NCBI GenBank assembly: GCA_963824705.1
Contig: CAWGQE010000003.1
Span: 2,046,001-2,110,000 of the forward strand
Source: VRUE01 sp963824705
GTDB lineage: Bacteria > Actinomycetota > Thermoleophilia > Solirubrobacterales > 70-9
Direction of reading: 5' to 3'
Length of the DNA: 64,000 nt
In this document: piece after piece, positions 35,916 through 45,466 of the stretch
How the letters are laid out: each line of letters starts with the position of its first letter
Position numbering within the stretch: the stretch's first letter is position 1
Notes under the pieces: model-generated
Told to the model about the DNA's origin: nothing
Databases searched by the model: none
What the model saw: only the letters and a program-made list of their open reading frames with translations
Program-made: the position numbers and the translations under genes

Positions 35916-36902
35916 TTGTCTGTCACCCCCATCCTGCTGCTGTCCCTGCCACGCAGCGGCTCCACCTTGGTGCAACGCGTCCTCGCCGCGCACGACGAGG
36001 TGGCCACCGCCTCGGAGCCCTGGTTGCTCTTGCCATTGCTGTTGCCGCTGCGCGACGACGTTCCCGCTCCCGGCGGTTGGCAGCCGCAGATCCACGAGGC
36101 GCTGAGCGACTTCTCCCGCACCCTCCCCGACGGGGTCGGCTCCTACGAGCGGTCGGTCGGCGACGCCGCTCGCAGCATCTACGAGGAAGCGGCCGGCGGC
36201 GCTCGTTTCTACCTCGACAAGACCCCGCCCTACTTCCTCGTGATCGACGAGATAGCGCGCACCCTTCCCGAGGCACGGATCGTCGTCCTCTGGCGCAACC
36301 CCCTCGCCGTCCTCTCCTCGGTGGTCGAGACCTTCTGCTCGGGTCGCTGGCGCCCGCAGGACTACCCGACCAGCCTCTTCGGCGGCCTGACGCGGCTCGT
36401 CGACGGGGTGCTCCGGCACGGCGAGCGGATCCACACGGTCCGCTACGAGGACCTGATCGACGGCAGCGAGGGGGAATGGCGGCGCCTGGCCGAGTTCATC
36501 GGGCTCGAGTTCGACCCCACCGCGCTGGCGCGCTTCCCGCAGGTCGAGCTCGACGGCGCGATGGGCGATCCGGTCGGGACCAAGGCCTACTCGCGGCTGG
36601 AGCAGGGGCCGACCGAGAAGTGGCGCGAGACGATCTCCAACCCGGTCCGCCGCCTGTGGGCGCAGCGCTACCTCGATTGGATCGGAGCCGAGCGGCTCGA
36701 GGTCATGGGGTACGACCATGCAGAGCTCAGCGCCGAGCTCGCCGGCACCGAGATGAGCCTCGCGCGCGCAGCCCTCGACACGGGCGACGCGATCGGCTCG
36801 ATCGCCCGCGACGCGCTCAAGGCGAAGCTCTCCCGCAACAGCGCCCCCGTCAGCGCTTGGGCGGAGCTGCTGCGCGGCCGGCCGAGCGGGGCTCCAGCCT
36901 AG
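35916..36902 (+). CDS. PAPS-dependent sulfotransferase family protein
   Basis: 328 aa from a TTG at 35916 (LSVTPILLLSLPRSGSTLVQ); an earlier TTG at 35823 is in frame but outside the fold. LPRSGSTLVQR is the 5'-phosphosulfate loop of PAPS sulfotransferases, and ARIVVLWRNPLAVLSSVVE holds the 3'-phosphate-binding Arg and Ser. These transfer sulfate to a sugar, lipid or protein. Its downstream neighbour is an O-antigen ligase-like gene, so a polysaccharide acceptor is plausible. Eight bases separate the two. Confidence 0.87.
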   Translation: MSVTPILLLSLPRSGSTLVQRVLAAHDEVATASEPWLLLPLLLPLRDDVPAPGGWQPQIHEALSDFSRTLPDGVGSYERSVGDAARSIYEEAAGGARFYLDKTPPYFLVIDEIARTLPEARIVVLWRNPLAVLSSVVETFCSGRWRPQDYPTSLFGGLTRLVDGVLRHGERIHTVRYEDLIDGSEGEWRRLAEFIGLEFDPTALARFPQVELDGAMGDPVGTKAYSRLEQGPTEKWRETISNPVRRLWAQRYLDWIGAERLEVMGYDHAELSAELAGTEMSLARAALDTGDAIGSIARDALKAKLSRNSAPVSAWAELLRGRPSGAPA

Positions 36903-36910
36903 CCCCCGCC

Positions 36911-38230
36911 ATGGCGTTCCGTCTCGAGATCGGGGAGCGCTGGCCGAACCTGCTCGCCTGGCTGTTCAGCATCGCGATCGGCCTGACCGTCTTCTCGGGG
37001 AACTGGCGAGCGCTCGGTTTGCCGGGACTGGTCTCGCCCGACCGACTGATGCTGATCGTCGCCCTCTTTGCGTTCCTGATCTGCGATCCCGCCCTCGGAC
37101 AGCGCCCCTATGTGCGCCTCACCCCGACCCACGCCGTGCTTCTCGTCGCGGCGGCGTTCGCGATCTGCTCGGCGGTGGCGGCGGGGACGATCGGCGAACG
37201 GGCGACGATCTTCCCGCTGATCGACCGCTTCGGGCTCGCGCCCTTCGCGCTCTTCCTCGTCGGCCCCGTGGTCTTCGCCGGCGCGCAGCAACGCCGCATC
37301 CTGCTCGGGACCTTCCTCGTCGTCGGCGCCTACATCGGCCTGACCGCGCTGTTCCAGGGACTCGGCGTCCACGCGCTCGTCTTCCCCAAGTACATCGTCG
37401 AGCTCAGCACCGAAGTCCAGGCCGGTCGCGCCCGGGGGCCGTTCCTCGACGCCGCCATCAACGGCGTCGCGCTCTTCTTCTGCGCCGTCGCGGCGGCGAT
37501 CGCCTATGTCTCCTTCTCGAAAACCTGGGTGAGGCGAGTCGCCCTGGCGATCGCCGTGCTGTGCCTCTTCGACCTGATCTTTACCCAGGAGCGATCGGTA
37601 TGGGTGGGGGCGGTCGCGGCGACGCTCTGCGCGGCGGCCGCAGCGCCGGCGCTGCGACGCCGGCTGGCCCTCCTCCTCCCCCTGGCAGCCCTGGCGCTGG
37701 TCGCCGCCTTCCTCTTCGTTCCCGGGCTGTACGAGCAGACCAGCGAACGGGTCGGCGACCAGCGGACCGAATGGGACCGCCTCAACCTCGACAAGGCGGC
37801 GGAGAACATGGTCCTCGCCCGCCCCCTGTTCGGCTTCGGCCTCGGCACCTTCCAGGACCGCAGCGGGCCCTACTTCGAACAGAACGAGAACTTCCCCCTG
37901 ACCAACACGAACGGCGAACTCCACAACCTGTTCCTCTCCCTGGCCGCGGAGCTGGGTCTGGTCGGGGCCTCGATCTGGCTGCTCGGCCTGGTCCTCGCCG
38001 TGGGCGGGGCGATGCTGGTCCGCGGCCCGCCTGAGCTCTACCCCTGGCGAATCGGCCTGATCGCGGTTGCGGTGATGTGGCTGATCGCCGCCAACCTCGT
38101 TCCCATGGTCCAGGCGTTCCCGAACCAGGTGCTCTGGCTCTGGGCCGGTGTCGTATGGCCCTGGCGCTACAGCCTGGTCGAGGCGCCTGCCGACACCGCG
38201 CCCGCGCCTCAGCCGGTTCCGGCTACCTGA
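36911..38230 (+). CDS. O-antigen ligase / polymerase family membrane protein
   Basis: 439 aa with about ten to twelve hydrophobic helices; ATG at 36911. The large periplasmic loop near residues 290-345 includes RPLFGFGLGTFQDRSGPYFE and NGELHNLFLSLAAELGLVG, the H-N/GxGxGTF pattern of Wzy/WaaL-type proteins. Polymerises or ligates lipid-linked oligosaccharides on the outer face of the membrane. The last 22 bases overlap the end of the opposite-strand GT2 gene. C-terminus is a Pro/Ala tail. Same transcript as the sulfotransferase. Confidence 0.86.
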   Translation: MAFRLEIGERWPNLLAWLFSIAIGLTVFSGNWRALGLPGLVSPDRLMLIVALFAFLICDPALGQRPYVRLTPTHAVLLVAAAFAICSAVAAGTIGERATIFPLIDRFGLAPFALFLVGPVVFAGAQQRRILLGTFLVVGAYIGLTALFQGLGVHALVFPKYIVELSTEVQAGRARGPFLDAAINGVALFFCAVAAAIAYVSFSKTWVRRVALAIAVLCLFDLIFTQERSVWVGAVAATLCAAAAAPALRRRLALLLPLAALALVAAFLFVPGLYEQTSERVGDQRTEWDRLNLDKAAENMVLARPLFGFGLGTFQDRSGPYFEQNENFPLTNTNGELHNLFLSLAAELGLVGASIWLLGLVLAVGGAMLVRGPPELYPWRIGLIAVAVMWLIAANLVPMVQAFPNQVLWLWAGVVWPWRYSLVEAPADTAPAPQPVPAT

Positions 38231-40332
38231 GGCGCGGCCGAGCGGTCCGCCCGGGCCTGCGCCTCGAGCAGGTGCACGAGGGCGAGGAACATGCAGGTCT
38301 CCGTCCAACGCATGTGGGGCACGCGGTTGATCCAGTGGCGGCGGCGCTGGAAGTAGAAGAGGCCGTCGTCGCGGCGCATGTTGGCCATCATCCAGTCGAA
38401 CACCTTCCAGGCCTGCTCCAGGCAGGCGGGATCGTGCTCGGAGGCCAGCGCCAGCGTCTGGATCCCCTGCGCGGCGCTCTGCGTGTCGATCGGGTAGGGC
38501 TCGTTGTCGTAGTACTTGGGCAGGCCATCGTCGCCGAACAGGTTGGCGCGCCAGTACTCGAGGCCTCGGCGCCAGGCGGGCTCGGCCCGGTCGTCGACGC
38601 CGGCGTCGGCGCAGACCCGTATCGCGTCGAGCACGTAGCCGGTGTGGAAGCCGTCGACCCAGTCGAGGTCCTCGCGCTCGCCGTAGGGCCAGGAGCCGTC
38701 GGGGCGCTGCCGCTCCAGCGTCCAGGTGAGGCCCTCGCGGATCGACTCCCTGTACTCCTCGGAGCCGTGGGCGACGAGCCGCGCCAGCAGGGCGCAGACG
38801 TGGGTGTTCGCGTTGTGGATCGGGCTGGCGTCGCCGACCAGGTAGCCGAACCGCGCCCCGGGGGGATCCGCGGTCTGGGGCACGTTGGCGACGAGGAAGC
38901 GGGCGGTGCTGCGGGCGAGCTCGAGCAGTTGCTCGTCCCCGGTGACCTCGAAGGCGTCGATCAGGGCCATCCCGGCGAAGGAGGTGGCGATCGTGTTGGG
39001 GTCGGTCTTGGCGTAGAAGAAGACGCGCGACTGAGTGTCGAAGGGATAGCTCCAACAGGCCTCCTCCCAGTCCGGCAGCCGCATCGAGACGAGCAGGGCG
39101 ACGGCCTGCTCGAGCCTTTGGCGCTGCAGGTCCGCGGGCAGGAAGGATTCCCGTGCGTAGGCCGACACCGCCCAGGCGACCGTGGCCGCGTTGCGCGTCG
39201 GCGTGATGCCGAGCAGCGGTCGCAGGTCGAGCGGAGAGCGCTTGACCACCTGCATGACGATGCGCCGCCCCAGCGGGGTTCGCCGCGGTAGGGAGATGAA
39301 GCGCGTCGCGTTCAATCCCTCGTAGGGGTCCGGCCCGATCCAGCCCTGGCGGTTGCCGTGGTCCTCGAGCAGGCGGACCGCGCCGTGCAGGCGGTCCACC
39401 CGCGCGGCTTCGCCTTCCACCCGTCCGCGATCGCCGCTTCGCCCTCCACCCCGCAGGCGTCCCAGGGCTCCTCCCAAACGGGCCCGTTGCTCGGCGCGGA
39501 CGAAGGCACGGAACTCCGGGTCTTCCACCTTCGGCACCCCTCGCAGGGCCGCACCGGCGTAGCCGCCCAGGAACCAGAGGCCGGAGAGGCCGTAGGGCCG
39601 GAAGCGCAGCGAGACCATCAGCGAACGCAGCAGGATCCAGGTCAACGAGTAGTGGACGATGTACTGGTAAGTGCCGTGACGGGCGCGGCCGCGCAGCGCT
39701 CCCTGCGCGGTGCCGATGTGGCGAAGATGACGCACCGAGAGCTCGGCGAAGGTCGCCGTGCGGTAGCCGCGCAGCTTCGCGTAGGTGGTGGTGATCACGT
39801 CGGCGCCGAGGCGTTCGGGCATGCCGCCGATCGCCTCGAAGCAGGCACGGCTGTAGATCCGCGCGGGAGCGGTTACGTGGTCGGGCGGGGTGCGAAGGGG
39901 GCGCCAGGCGTCGCCCTCCGCCTCGAGGATCGCGCCTCCGGCCATGCCAAGCTCGGGGTCCTCGCGAAAGCGCTCCAGCATCCCTGCAATGAACTCCGGC
40001 GGCATGACGATGTCGCCGTCGAGCTTGCCGAGATGGGTGAACTCGCCCGCGTCGACCTGGCGCAGGCCGAGGTTCCAGGCCCGATCGGGGGCCGCCGCGG
40101 CGAGCCGGTCGCCGTTGTCGCGGGTGAAGCCCGCCGGTGTGGCAACAACCCGCAGGTAAGGCAGGTGGACGGCGTGGGCGTCCAGCTTCTCCCTGGTCCC
40201 ATCAGTGGAGCCGTCGTCGACGACGATCCACAGATCTGGGGGTCGAGTCTGGGCCTCGACCCCCGCGACCACCGCGTCGATGTGCTTCCCCTCGTCCCTG
40301 ACCGGGGAGATCAGCAGTACCCGCTCGCTCAT
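38209..40332 (-). CDS. GT2 glycosyltransferase fused to helical toroid-like domain
   Basis: 707 aa. Residues 1 to about 300 are a GT-A glycosyltransferase family 2: LLISPVRDEGKHIDAVVAGV, VVDDGSTDGTREKLDAH, the DxD-like GKLDGDIVMPPEFIAGML, and a membrane-near helix YSLTWILLRSLMVSLRFRP. The C-terminal half is all-helical (LLGITPTRNAATVAWAVSAY, TWTLERQRPDGSWPYGERED, DWVDGFHTGYVLDAIRVCAD), resembling alpha/alpha toroid folds seen beside sugar enzymes. The open frame is continuous through the junction near residue 345. Starts with a TGATG overlap after the preceding gene. Possibly exopolysaccharide assembly or trimming. Confidence 0.8.
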   Translation of the reverse strand: MSERVLLISPVRDEGKHIDAVVAGVEAQTRPPDLWIVVDDGSTDGTREKLDAHAVHLPYLRVVATPAGFTRDNGDRLAAAAPDRAWNLGLRQVDAGEFTHLGKLDGDIVMPPEFIAGMLERFREDPELGMAGGAILEAEGDAWRPLRTPPDHVTAPARIYSRACFEAIGGMPERLGADVITTTYAKLRGYRTATFAELSVRHLRHIGTAQGALRGRARHGTYQYIVHYSLTWILLRSLMVSLRFRPYGLSGLWFLGGYAGAALRGVPKVEDPEFRAFVRAEQRARLGGALGRLRGGGRSGDRGRVEGEAARVDRLHGAVRLLEDHGNRQGWIGPDPYEGLNATRFISLPRRTPLGRRIVMQVVKRSPLDLRPLLGITPTRNAATVAWAVSAYARESFLPADLQRQRLEQAVALLVSMRLPDWEEACWSYPFDTQSRVFFYAKTDPNTIATSFAGMALIDAFEVTGDEQLLELARSTARFLVANVPQTADPPGARFGYLVGDASPIHNANTHVCALLARLVAHGSEEYRESIREGLTWTLERQRPDGSWPYGEREDLDWVDGFHTGYVLDAIRVCADAGVDDRAEPAWRRGLEYWRANLFGDDGLPKYYDNEPYPIDTQSAAQGIQTLALASEHDPACLEQAWKVFDWMMANMRRDDGLFYFQRRRHWINRVPHMRWTETCMFLALVHLLEAQARADRSAAPQVAGTG

Positions 40333-41063
40333 CAGTTGCCTTTCGAGGCCCTCGGTTTCCCCTGGAATGCGACAGCATAGGCGCAGCGGAAGGTCTCGGC
40401 CTTGCCTACCGGCTCCCCCCCGGCGAAGCCGCCTATGTTGTGGTTGTCGTAGACGGTGACGTAGTCGAGCGTTTCGGGGACGGGGTTGGCGGCCGCCGGC
40501 ACCGGGTCCGGTTCTCCCTGGGCCCCATTGCCACGTGCCCCCGGGGTAACCCCCTCGGAGCCGGCCGCGTCGGACCCTGCCGTGGTCGTGAAGAGGTCGC
40601 CGCTCATCTCGCGCTTGTCCTTGATGCCCCGTGCCGCTTCCGGGAATTCTTCGGTTCCGGACGTCGCCGGGTTGTCGTCGAGCGTGCTCTGCAGGGCGGC
40701 CTTCGGCGCGGCGCCGATCAACTGCGCGGCGCTCGGTAGCCAACCGCCTTCCTTGGCGCAGGTCTGGGCGGCATAGAAGTAGTCGTTCCCTCCGACGTCT
40801 TGGGGTGGGATCACGTGCGGCGAGGCTTCCAGGCACCAGGTGCCGAACTTGATCGCGTTGGTGATCGGGCAGCGGACCGTCAGCTTCGCCAGCTGCTTGG
40901 CGAGGCCACCGCCCTTCTTGGCCGAGGTCGTCGCCGGCGCCCGCTCCGCCGGCGCCTGACCGACCACCGAGAAGACGAGGGCTACGAGGGCGACCAGCAA
41001 CGCCGCCACCGCCAGCGGGTCGCGGCGTCGCGGCGTCGCCGTGGTCGAGGTCGGGGTGCTCAT
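40332..41063 (-). CDS. Membrane-anchored extracellular protein, unknown
   Basis: 243 aa. A strong ribosome binding site AGGAGG (41069-41074 on the plus strand as CCTCCT) lies five bases before the ATG at 41063. Residues about 15-37 are a membrane helix (PLAVAALLVALVALVFSVVG) with cytoplasmic N-terminus. The outside part has Cys pairs CPITNAIKFGTWCLEASP, FYAAQTCAKEGGWLPSAAQL, and ends ETFRCAYAVAFQGKPRASKG. I do not recognise the fold. Stop overlaps the GT2 start by one base (TGATG), and its start overlaps the large upstream gene by four bases. Confidence 0.72.
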   Translation of the reverse strand: MSTPTSTTATPRRRDPLAVAALLVALVALVFSVVGQAPAERAPATTSAKKGGGLAKQLAKLTVRCPITNAIKFGTWCLEASPHVIPPQDVGGNDYFYAAQTCAKEGGWLPSAAQLIGAAPKAALQSTLDDNPATSGTEEFPEAARGIKDKREMSGDLFTTTAGSDAAGSEGVTPGARGNGAQGEPDPVPAAANPVPETLDYVTVYDNHNIGGFAGGEPVGKAETFRCAYAVAFQGKPRASKGN

Positions 41064-44000
41064 CGGTACCTCCTGTTTGAGTTTGCCTGGAAGACGGGTT
41101 GTGCCCGCGGTCGCCGCCCGCCGATGCCCGCAGCCGCGGCGGCGGCTGCGATCAGCAGCAGCACCGGCACCAGCCGGGGCAGACCGCTGCCGTGACTTTC
41201 TCCGGCGGTCAGGGGGACCTGCGACGGGCCCGGCGAGGGATGGGCGGTCATCTGCGAGACGAGGTCGTACGCCTCCTCCTCCTCCTCTTCGCGCTCGGTC
41301 GCCTGGACCTGCGAGGTACCGCTGGGTGGGGTCGGCTGTACTGCCGGCGGGGGCGGCGGGGGCACGATCGCGACCAGCGGGATCGGCGGTTGAGTCGGCA
41401 CCGGCACGATGGGCGTCGGAGTAGGGGCGGGAACCGGCGCCGGTTGGACCGCGGGCGCGGGGGCAGGCGCGGGGGCGATCGGCGGGGGCGGCGGAGGGGG
41501 CAGGGTCGGCGCCGGAGCGGGCGCCGGTGACGGAGTGGGCGCGGGTGCCGGCGCGACGGGAGCCGCGGAGGCCGGTTCGATCGCGGCGCGGTTGCGCAGC
41601 GGCGTGGTCCCGCAGGGCCGCTGCACGCTGCCCGCCAGCACAGTCACCTGCTGGGAATAGGAGAGACCGCCAGTCGAGACCGTCACCGTCGTCGTGCCGG
41701 CGTTGAAGGCACAGAGCAGGCCCGAGTGGGAGTCCAGCACGGGCTTTTCCTTGACCAGCAGCACGTTGCGCGGGTTGGGCGAGCCCGGGTCGGGGGCGAC
41801 GAAGTCGGCGACGTCGGGCTCCGAGGAGGTGAAGGTGTATTCGGGGAAGAGGCTCGTCGGGCAGCTCGCGCCCTGGCAGCTGGACGGGATGTGGACGTAG
41901 GGCGTCGGGCTCAACAGTTCGCAGGGCCGCGGCGCCGAGCTGCCTTCGCAGCGGGTTCCTGCCAGCGGTCGGCGGGCCAGGGCTTCGAACAGGGCCGGCT
42001 GACTGCGGCGCAGCAGGGTGCCGTCGGCGGCGTCGAGAGCCAAGCCGTCGATAGAAGGCACCAGGCGGACGCCGACCGGAGCGATGTTGGTCGCTTTATC
42101 CCGGTCTTTCGCGTTGACCGAGACGAGCAGGAAGCCCGAGTCGCCGGCGAAGTCGGTCTCCCGTGCCGTCGGCGGCGTCACGTAGCCGAGGGTGCCGCTG
42201 CCGTAGGCAGGGATCGAGCGCCCAGCCGCGCTCAGCCGGTACGCCCTGTTCTCTTCGGGAAAGTAGAAGAGGTAGGCCGAGGCCGCCGTGGGCGTCGCGG
42301 CGCAGCCCGCCGGCGCTTCGGCGCCGACCAGGATCGGCACCACCTGCCCGGCGTCGGCGGCGGCATTGGCCGAGGTCTGTCCGGCGAGGTCGCGCTCGCC
42401 GACGACGATCGCCGGCGTCGCGGCCTGCCCCGCGGCGGCGAGCTGACCGGCGAGCCAGCAGCGCTGTTCGTCGCCCAGCGAGGGAGCCGAGTAGTCGAGC
42501 ACGATCACCCGCACCGTCCCCCCTTCCCCGGCCGAGTCGAACGCGTAGTAGGCGTGGCTCGCGTCCGCCTGGGAGAGCGGCGCGATCCCCCGGCCCGGGG
42601 GGCCGCCCCCCTGTGGGGCGCCGTAGCCGGAGAAGGCCGCGCCGAAGGTCGCGGTCGAGCCGGATCGATCGAGGTCGGATTCGGCGGCGGCGGCGAAAAC
42701 CGGCAGGGAATCCGCCGCGGCGCCGAGCCGGTCGGCGTAGAAGACCTCCTCGCGGGCGAAGGAGAGCGGGTCGAGCGAGGCGCTCAGCGGCACTTCCCCT
42801 TCGCCCGCGGCGACCCCCGGCCCGGCGTAGAGGAATGCGTGCAGGCCCTGGATCTGCCCCGCCGTGCCGACCGCCGCCCGCAGCCAGCGGTCTGGCCCGA
42901 TCCCGACGCCGCTGAGGTCGGCGCAAGCGCTCGCGCATTGCGCGCCGGCGCCGAGGGCAAAGTCGGCGGTCCCCGGTTCGACCGGGATCGGCACAGTCGA
43001 GGCGTTCGTGGGCGGCGCCGCGCTGGGCCCGTAGCGCATCACCCCGGCCGTCTGGATCGCTTCGCCGCGGAATCTCACCGAGCTTCCGGTCACCCCTCCG
43101 ACCGCCCAGCCTTCACCGCCGTCCGGGGCGACGAGCAGAGCGAGGACCGGGTCGGGCTGTCGCGGCAGGTCGTAGGACACCTGGCCGGCGACGTGCGGCG
43201 GCAACGGGAAGTTTTCGTGCTGTTCGTCGCGCCAGCCACTTCCCGTCTGACGCACGACGAGGCCACCGCTGGGAAGCCCGTAGGGATCGGTCAGCAACGG
43301 CGCCTGGCCCGGCGGCGGCTGTTGGAGGACCTGGTCGGTATCGGTGGCGAGGTCGGCGCTGCCCTGTTCCGCCGCGGGCGGCACCGAGAGGATGGCGCGG
43401 ACCTGGCCCGCTTCGCGCACCGCCGCCAGCGCCGTCGGGTAGCCGGGGAAGCCACCGGGCGCCGCTTGCCACGCTGCCCCCGGGCCCTGGCGCTCGATCA
43501 CCATGGGCGTCGCCGTGGCGCCCCCTTCGAGGCCGAGCGAGGCGATCACCGCGCCCCCGTCGGGCAGGCCGGCAACCCGCTGCGGCACCGCGCCGCCGAG
43601 CGCTGCCTGAGCGCCCTGGTCGACCTGCCAACCGGAGCCGTCGTTGGACAGGACCCCGCCGCTGTAGACGACGTTGGTGTTGCGGGTGATGGGGAATTTG
43701 TAGGTCGCCAGCGCTTCGTCGCCGGCGAAGGCGATCGAGCTGAAGTTGGCTTCCGGCGGCACCCCCGGAGGCAGCGCTTCCTGCGTCCAGCGCCGGCCGA
43801 AGCCGAGCAGCAGCCCCTGCTTGCCGACCGCATAACCGCGACTCGGCTTGTTCGGGTCGAAGGCGATCCCGGTGAAGTTGGCACGGGTCAGCGTGCGGGG
43901 CTTGGCCGGGTCGGGCTCCCAGAGCGCCGTTGCTTTCTGCCAAACCCACATCGCGCCGGCGTCGCCGACCGCGTAGGCGCGACCGGGTTCGGGCCAGGCG

Positions 44001-45466
44001 ACCGCGCGCAAGGTCGGCGTCGCCCGTTTGCCCGAGGCCCTCAGCAGCGATTCCGGTTCCCAGCCTCGGTCGGGCAGGTAGCGGGCGACCTGCCCCACGG
44101 CACCGACCGCGAGCGCTTCGGAGTCGAGGGCGCCGACGGGCGCGCCGGGCTCGGGGACGACCGCGGTCAGCGGGCGGCGGAAAGGGACCGGCCACGGCTG
44201 CAGGTGCGCCGATTCGGGGTTGCGAGTCAGGTGGACGGGCGGCGTCGCCCCTAGCCAGCCTTCGTCGGGGGCGCTCAGGGCGGCGCCCTGCTTGCTCCCG
44301 GCGCCTCCGCCTGCGAGCGCGATCCGGGTGAAGGCGGTGCCTTCGAGGCTGAGGATCGCGCCGGTGCCGATGCCGGTGATCGCCCGCTCGCCGTAGGGCC
44401 CGCCGCTGGGCCAGGCGAAGCTGCGGGCTTCGCCGGCGGGCAGCTCCGAGCCAAGCGTGAGCTGACAAAAGCCGGCGGGTGCGGCGAGATCGCACCAAGA
44501 GCCGGTCACCTTGCCCTGAGCGATGTCGTAGAAGATCGAGGCGTCCGTGCCGCCGCTGCCGTCGTTCAGCACGGCGTCGACCCAGACGCCGGCTTCGGTC
44601 ACGGTGAGCGGCTGCCCCTTTTCGCGCGGCGAGATCGTGACGCCGAGCGATTCCGCCTTTGCGTAGAGCGCACCAAGAGACCCCGGCGCCCCGAGTGGCT
44701 GCTGCCGCCAGACCGGCGCCCCGCCGCCGGCTTCCCGCCTGAACAGCTCGACCCCGTCTTCGGGGAGGGCGCCGCGCCCGAGCAACCAGGCTTCCCCACC
44801 GCCGGCGTCGATCGCGATGGCGCGGAAGCCGGATTCCGGAGACGTGCAGCCGGGCTTCGCTTCCAGGCAGATTTCCTCATGCGACCATTCCAGACCGTCG
44901 AAGGCGAGCACCAACCGCTGCCCTTCGGGCACGACGAACGCGCCCGTCTTGCCGCCGCCCGCGTCGTTCGCCGCAAGCAGGCGGCCGGCGCCACTGGCAC
45001 CGAAGAGCCCTTCTCCCGGTTCGAGCAGCGCCCCCGGAGAGGGAGCCTCCCGCGCCGCGCCGCCCGGATCGCGCACGACGAGGACTTCGCCTTCGGCGTC
45101 GGCGCCGGCGACGACGACTCCCCCGCGCGGGGTCGTGCGTCCCGCCGAGGCGTCGGTCGCGAGGGTCAGTTCGTCCGCCGCCTCCCCGCCCGCAGCGGTC
45201 GGCTGGGGCAGCGTTTCCCAGCCGACGGCATCGGTGTAGCGGGCCAGCGTCTTGTTTCCTTTTGCAGTCGCCCACACCTCTCCCGGAGCCTCCTGAGGAG
45301 AGGCGCCGAGGAAGCTTTGGGTCGGCGCCGCCTGGAACGGCTGGGCAACGAGTTCGCCCCCACCCTGCGCGCCGGCACCGCCGGGAGCACCCCAGGCGAT
45401 GCTCAGCGCCGCGACCGCGAGCGCCAGCCCGACCAGCCCGCCGCGGCGGCGCGGGAAGACGCTCAT
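41060..45466 (-). CDS. Giant cell-surface protein with propeller, degenerate phosphoesterase, C-terminal anchor
   Basis: 1468 aa. Signal peptide (VGLALAVAALSIAWGAPGGA) then about 700 residues of beta-propeller type repeats (RAYAVGDAGAMWVWQKATAL, SRGYAVGKQGLLLGFGRRWT). Residues about 850-1110 resemble calcineurin-like phosphoesterases (RVIVLDYSAPSLGDEQRCWL, ATPAIVVGERDL) but lack the metal-binding His/Asp motifs. A Big2-like segment (LCAFNAGTTTVTVSTGG) and a long proline-rich linker (about 1260-1400) precede a membrane helix LVPVLLLIAAAAAAAGIGGR and a basic tail, so it is anchored and spans the wall. Neighbours overlap by 4 bp at each end. Confidence 0.8.
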   Translation of the reverse strand: MSVFPRRRGGLVGLALAVAALSIAWGAPGGAGAQGGGELVAQPFQAAPTQSFLGASPQEAPGEVWATAKGNKTLARYTDAVGWETLPQPTAAGGEAADELTLATDASAGRTTPRGGVVVAGADAEGEVLVVRDPGGAAREAPSPGALLEPGEGLFGASGAGRLLAANDAGGGKTGAFVVPEGQRLVLAFDGLEWSHEEICLEAKPGCTSPESGFRAIAIDAGGGEAWLLGRGALPEDGVELFRREAGGGAPVWRQQPLGAPGSLGALYAKAESLGVTISPREKGQPLTVTEAGVWVDAVLNDGSGGTDASIFYDIAQGKVTGSWCDLAAPAGFCQLTLGSELPAGEARSFAWPSGGPYGERAITGIGTGAILSLEGTAFTRIALAGGGAGSKQGAALSAPDEGWLGATPPVHLTRNPESAHLQPWPVPFRRPLTAVVPEPGAPVGALDSEALAVGAVGQVARYLPDRGWEPESLLRASGKRATPTLRAVAWPEPGRAYAVGDAGAMWVWQKATALWEPDPAKPRTLTRANFTGIAFDPNKPSRGYAVGKQGLLLGFGRRWTQEALPPGVPPEANFSSIAFAGDEALATYKFPITRNTNVVYSGGVLSNDGSGWQVDQGAQAALGGAVPQRVAGLPDGGAVIASLGLEGGATATPMVIERQGPGAAWQAAPGGFPGYPTALAAVREAGQVRAILSVPPAAEQGSADLATDTDQVLQQPPPGQAPLLTDPYGLPSGGLVVRQTGSGWRDEQHENFPLPPHVAGQVSYDLPRQPDPVLALLVAPDGGEGWAVGGVTGSSVRFRGEAIQTAGVMRYGPSAAPPTNASTVPIPVEPGTADFALGAGAQCASACADLSGVGIGPDRWLRAAVGTAGQIQGLHAFLYAGPGVAAGEGEVPLSASLDPLSFAREEVFYADRLGAAADSLPVFAAAAESDLDRSGSTATFGAAFSGYGAPQGGGPPGRGIAPLSQADASHAYYAFDSAGEGGTVRVIVLDYSAPSLGDEQRCWLAGQLAAAGQAATPAIVVGERDLAGQTSANAAADAGQVVPILVGAEAPAGCAATPTAASAYLFYFPEENRAYRLSAAGRSIPAYGSGTLGYVTPPTARETDFAGDSGFLLVSVNAKDRDKATNIAPVGVRLVPSIDGLALDAADGTLLRRSQPALFEALARRPLAGTRCEGSSAPRPCELLSPTPYVHIPSSCQGASCPTSLFPEYTFTSSEPDVADFVAPDPGSPNPRNVLLVKEKPVLDSHSGLLCAFNAGTTTVTVSTGGLSYSQQVTVLAGSVQRPCGTTPLRNRAAIEPASAAPVAPAPAPTPSPAPAPAPTLPPPPPPPIAPAPAPAPAVQPAPVPAPTPTPIVPVPTQPPIPLVAIVPPPPPPAVQPTPPSGTSQVQATEREEEEEEAYDLVSQMTAHPSPGPSQVPLTAGESHGSGLPRLVPVLLLIAAAAAAAGIGGRRPRAQPVFQANSNRRYR

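Noticed and set aside
36077..38230. 717-aa extended form of the O-antigen ligase
   Set aside because: The extension is an out-of-frame reading of the sulfotransferase gene. The ATG at 36911 gives the normal membrane protein start.
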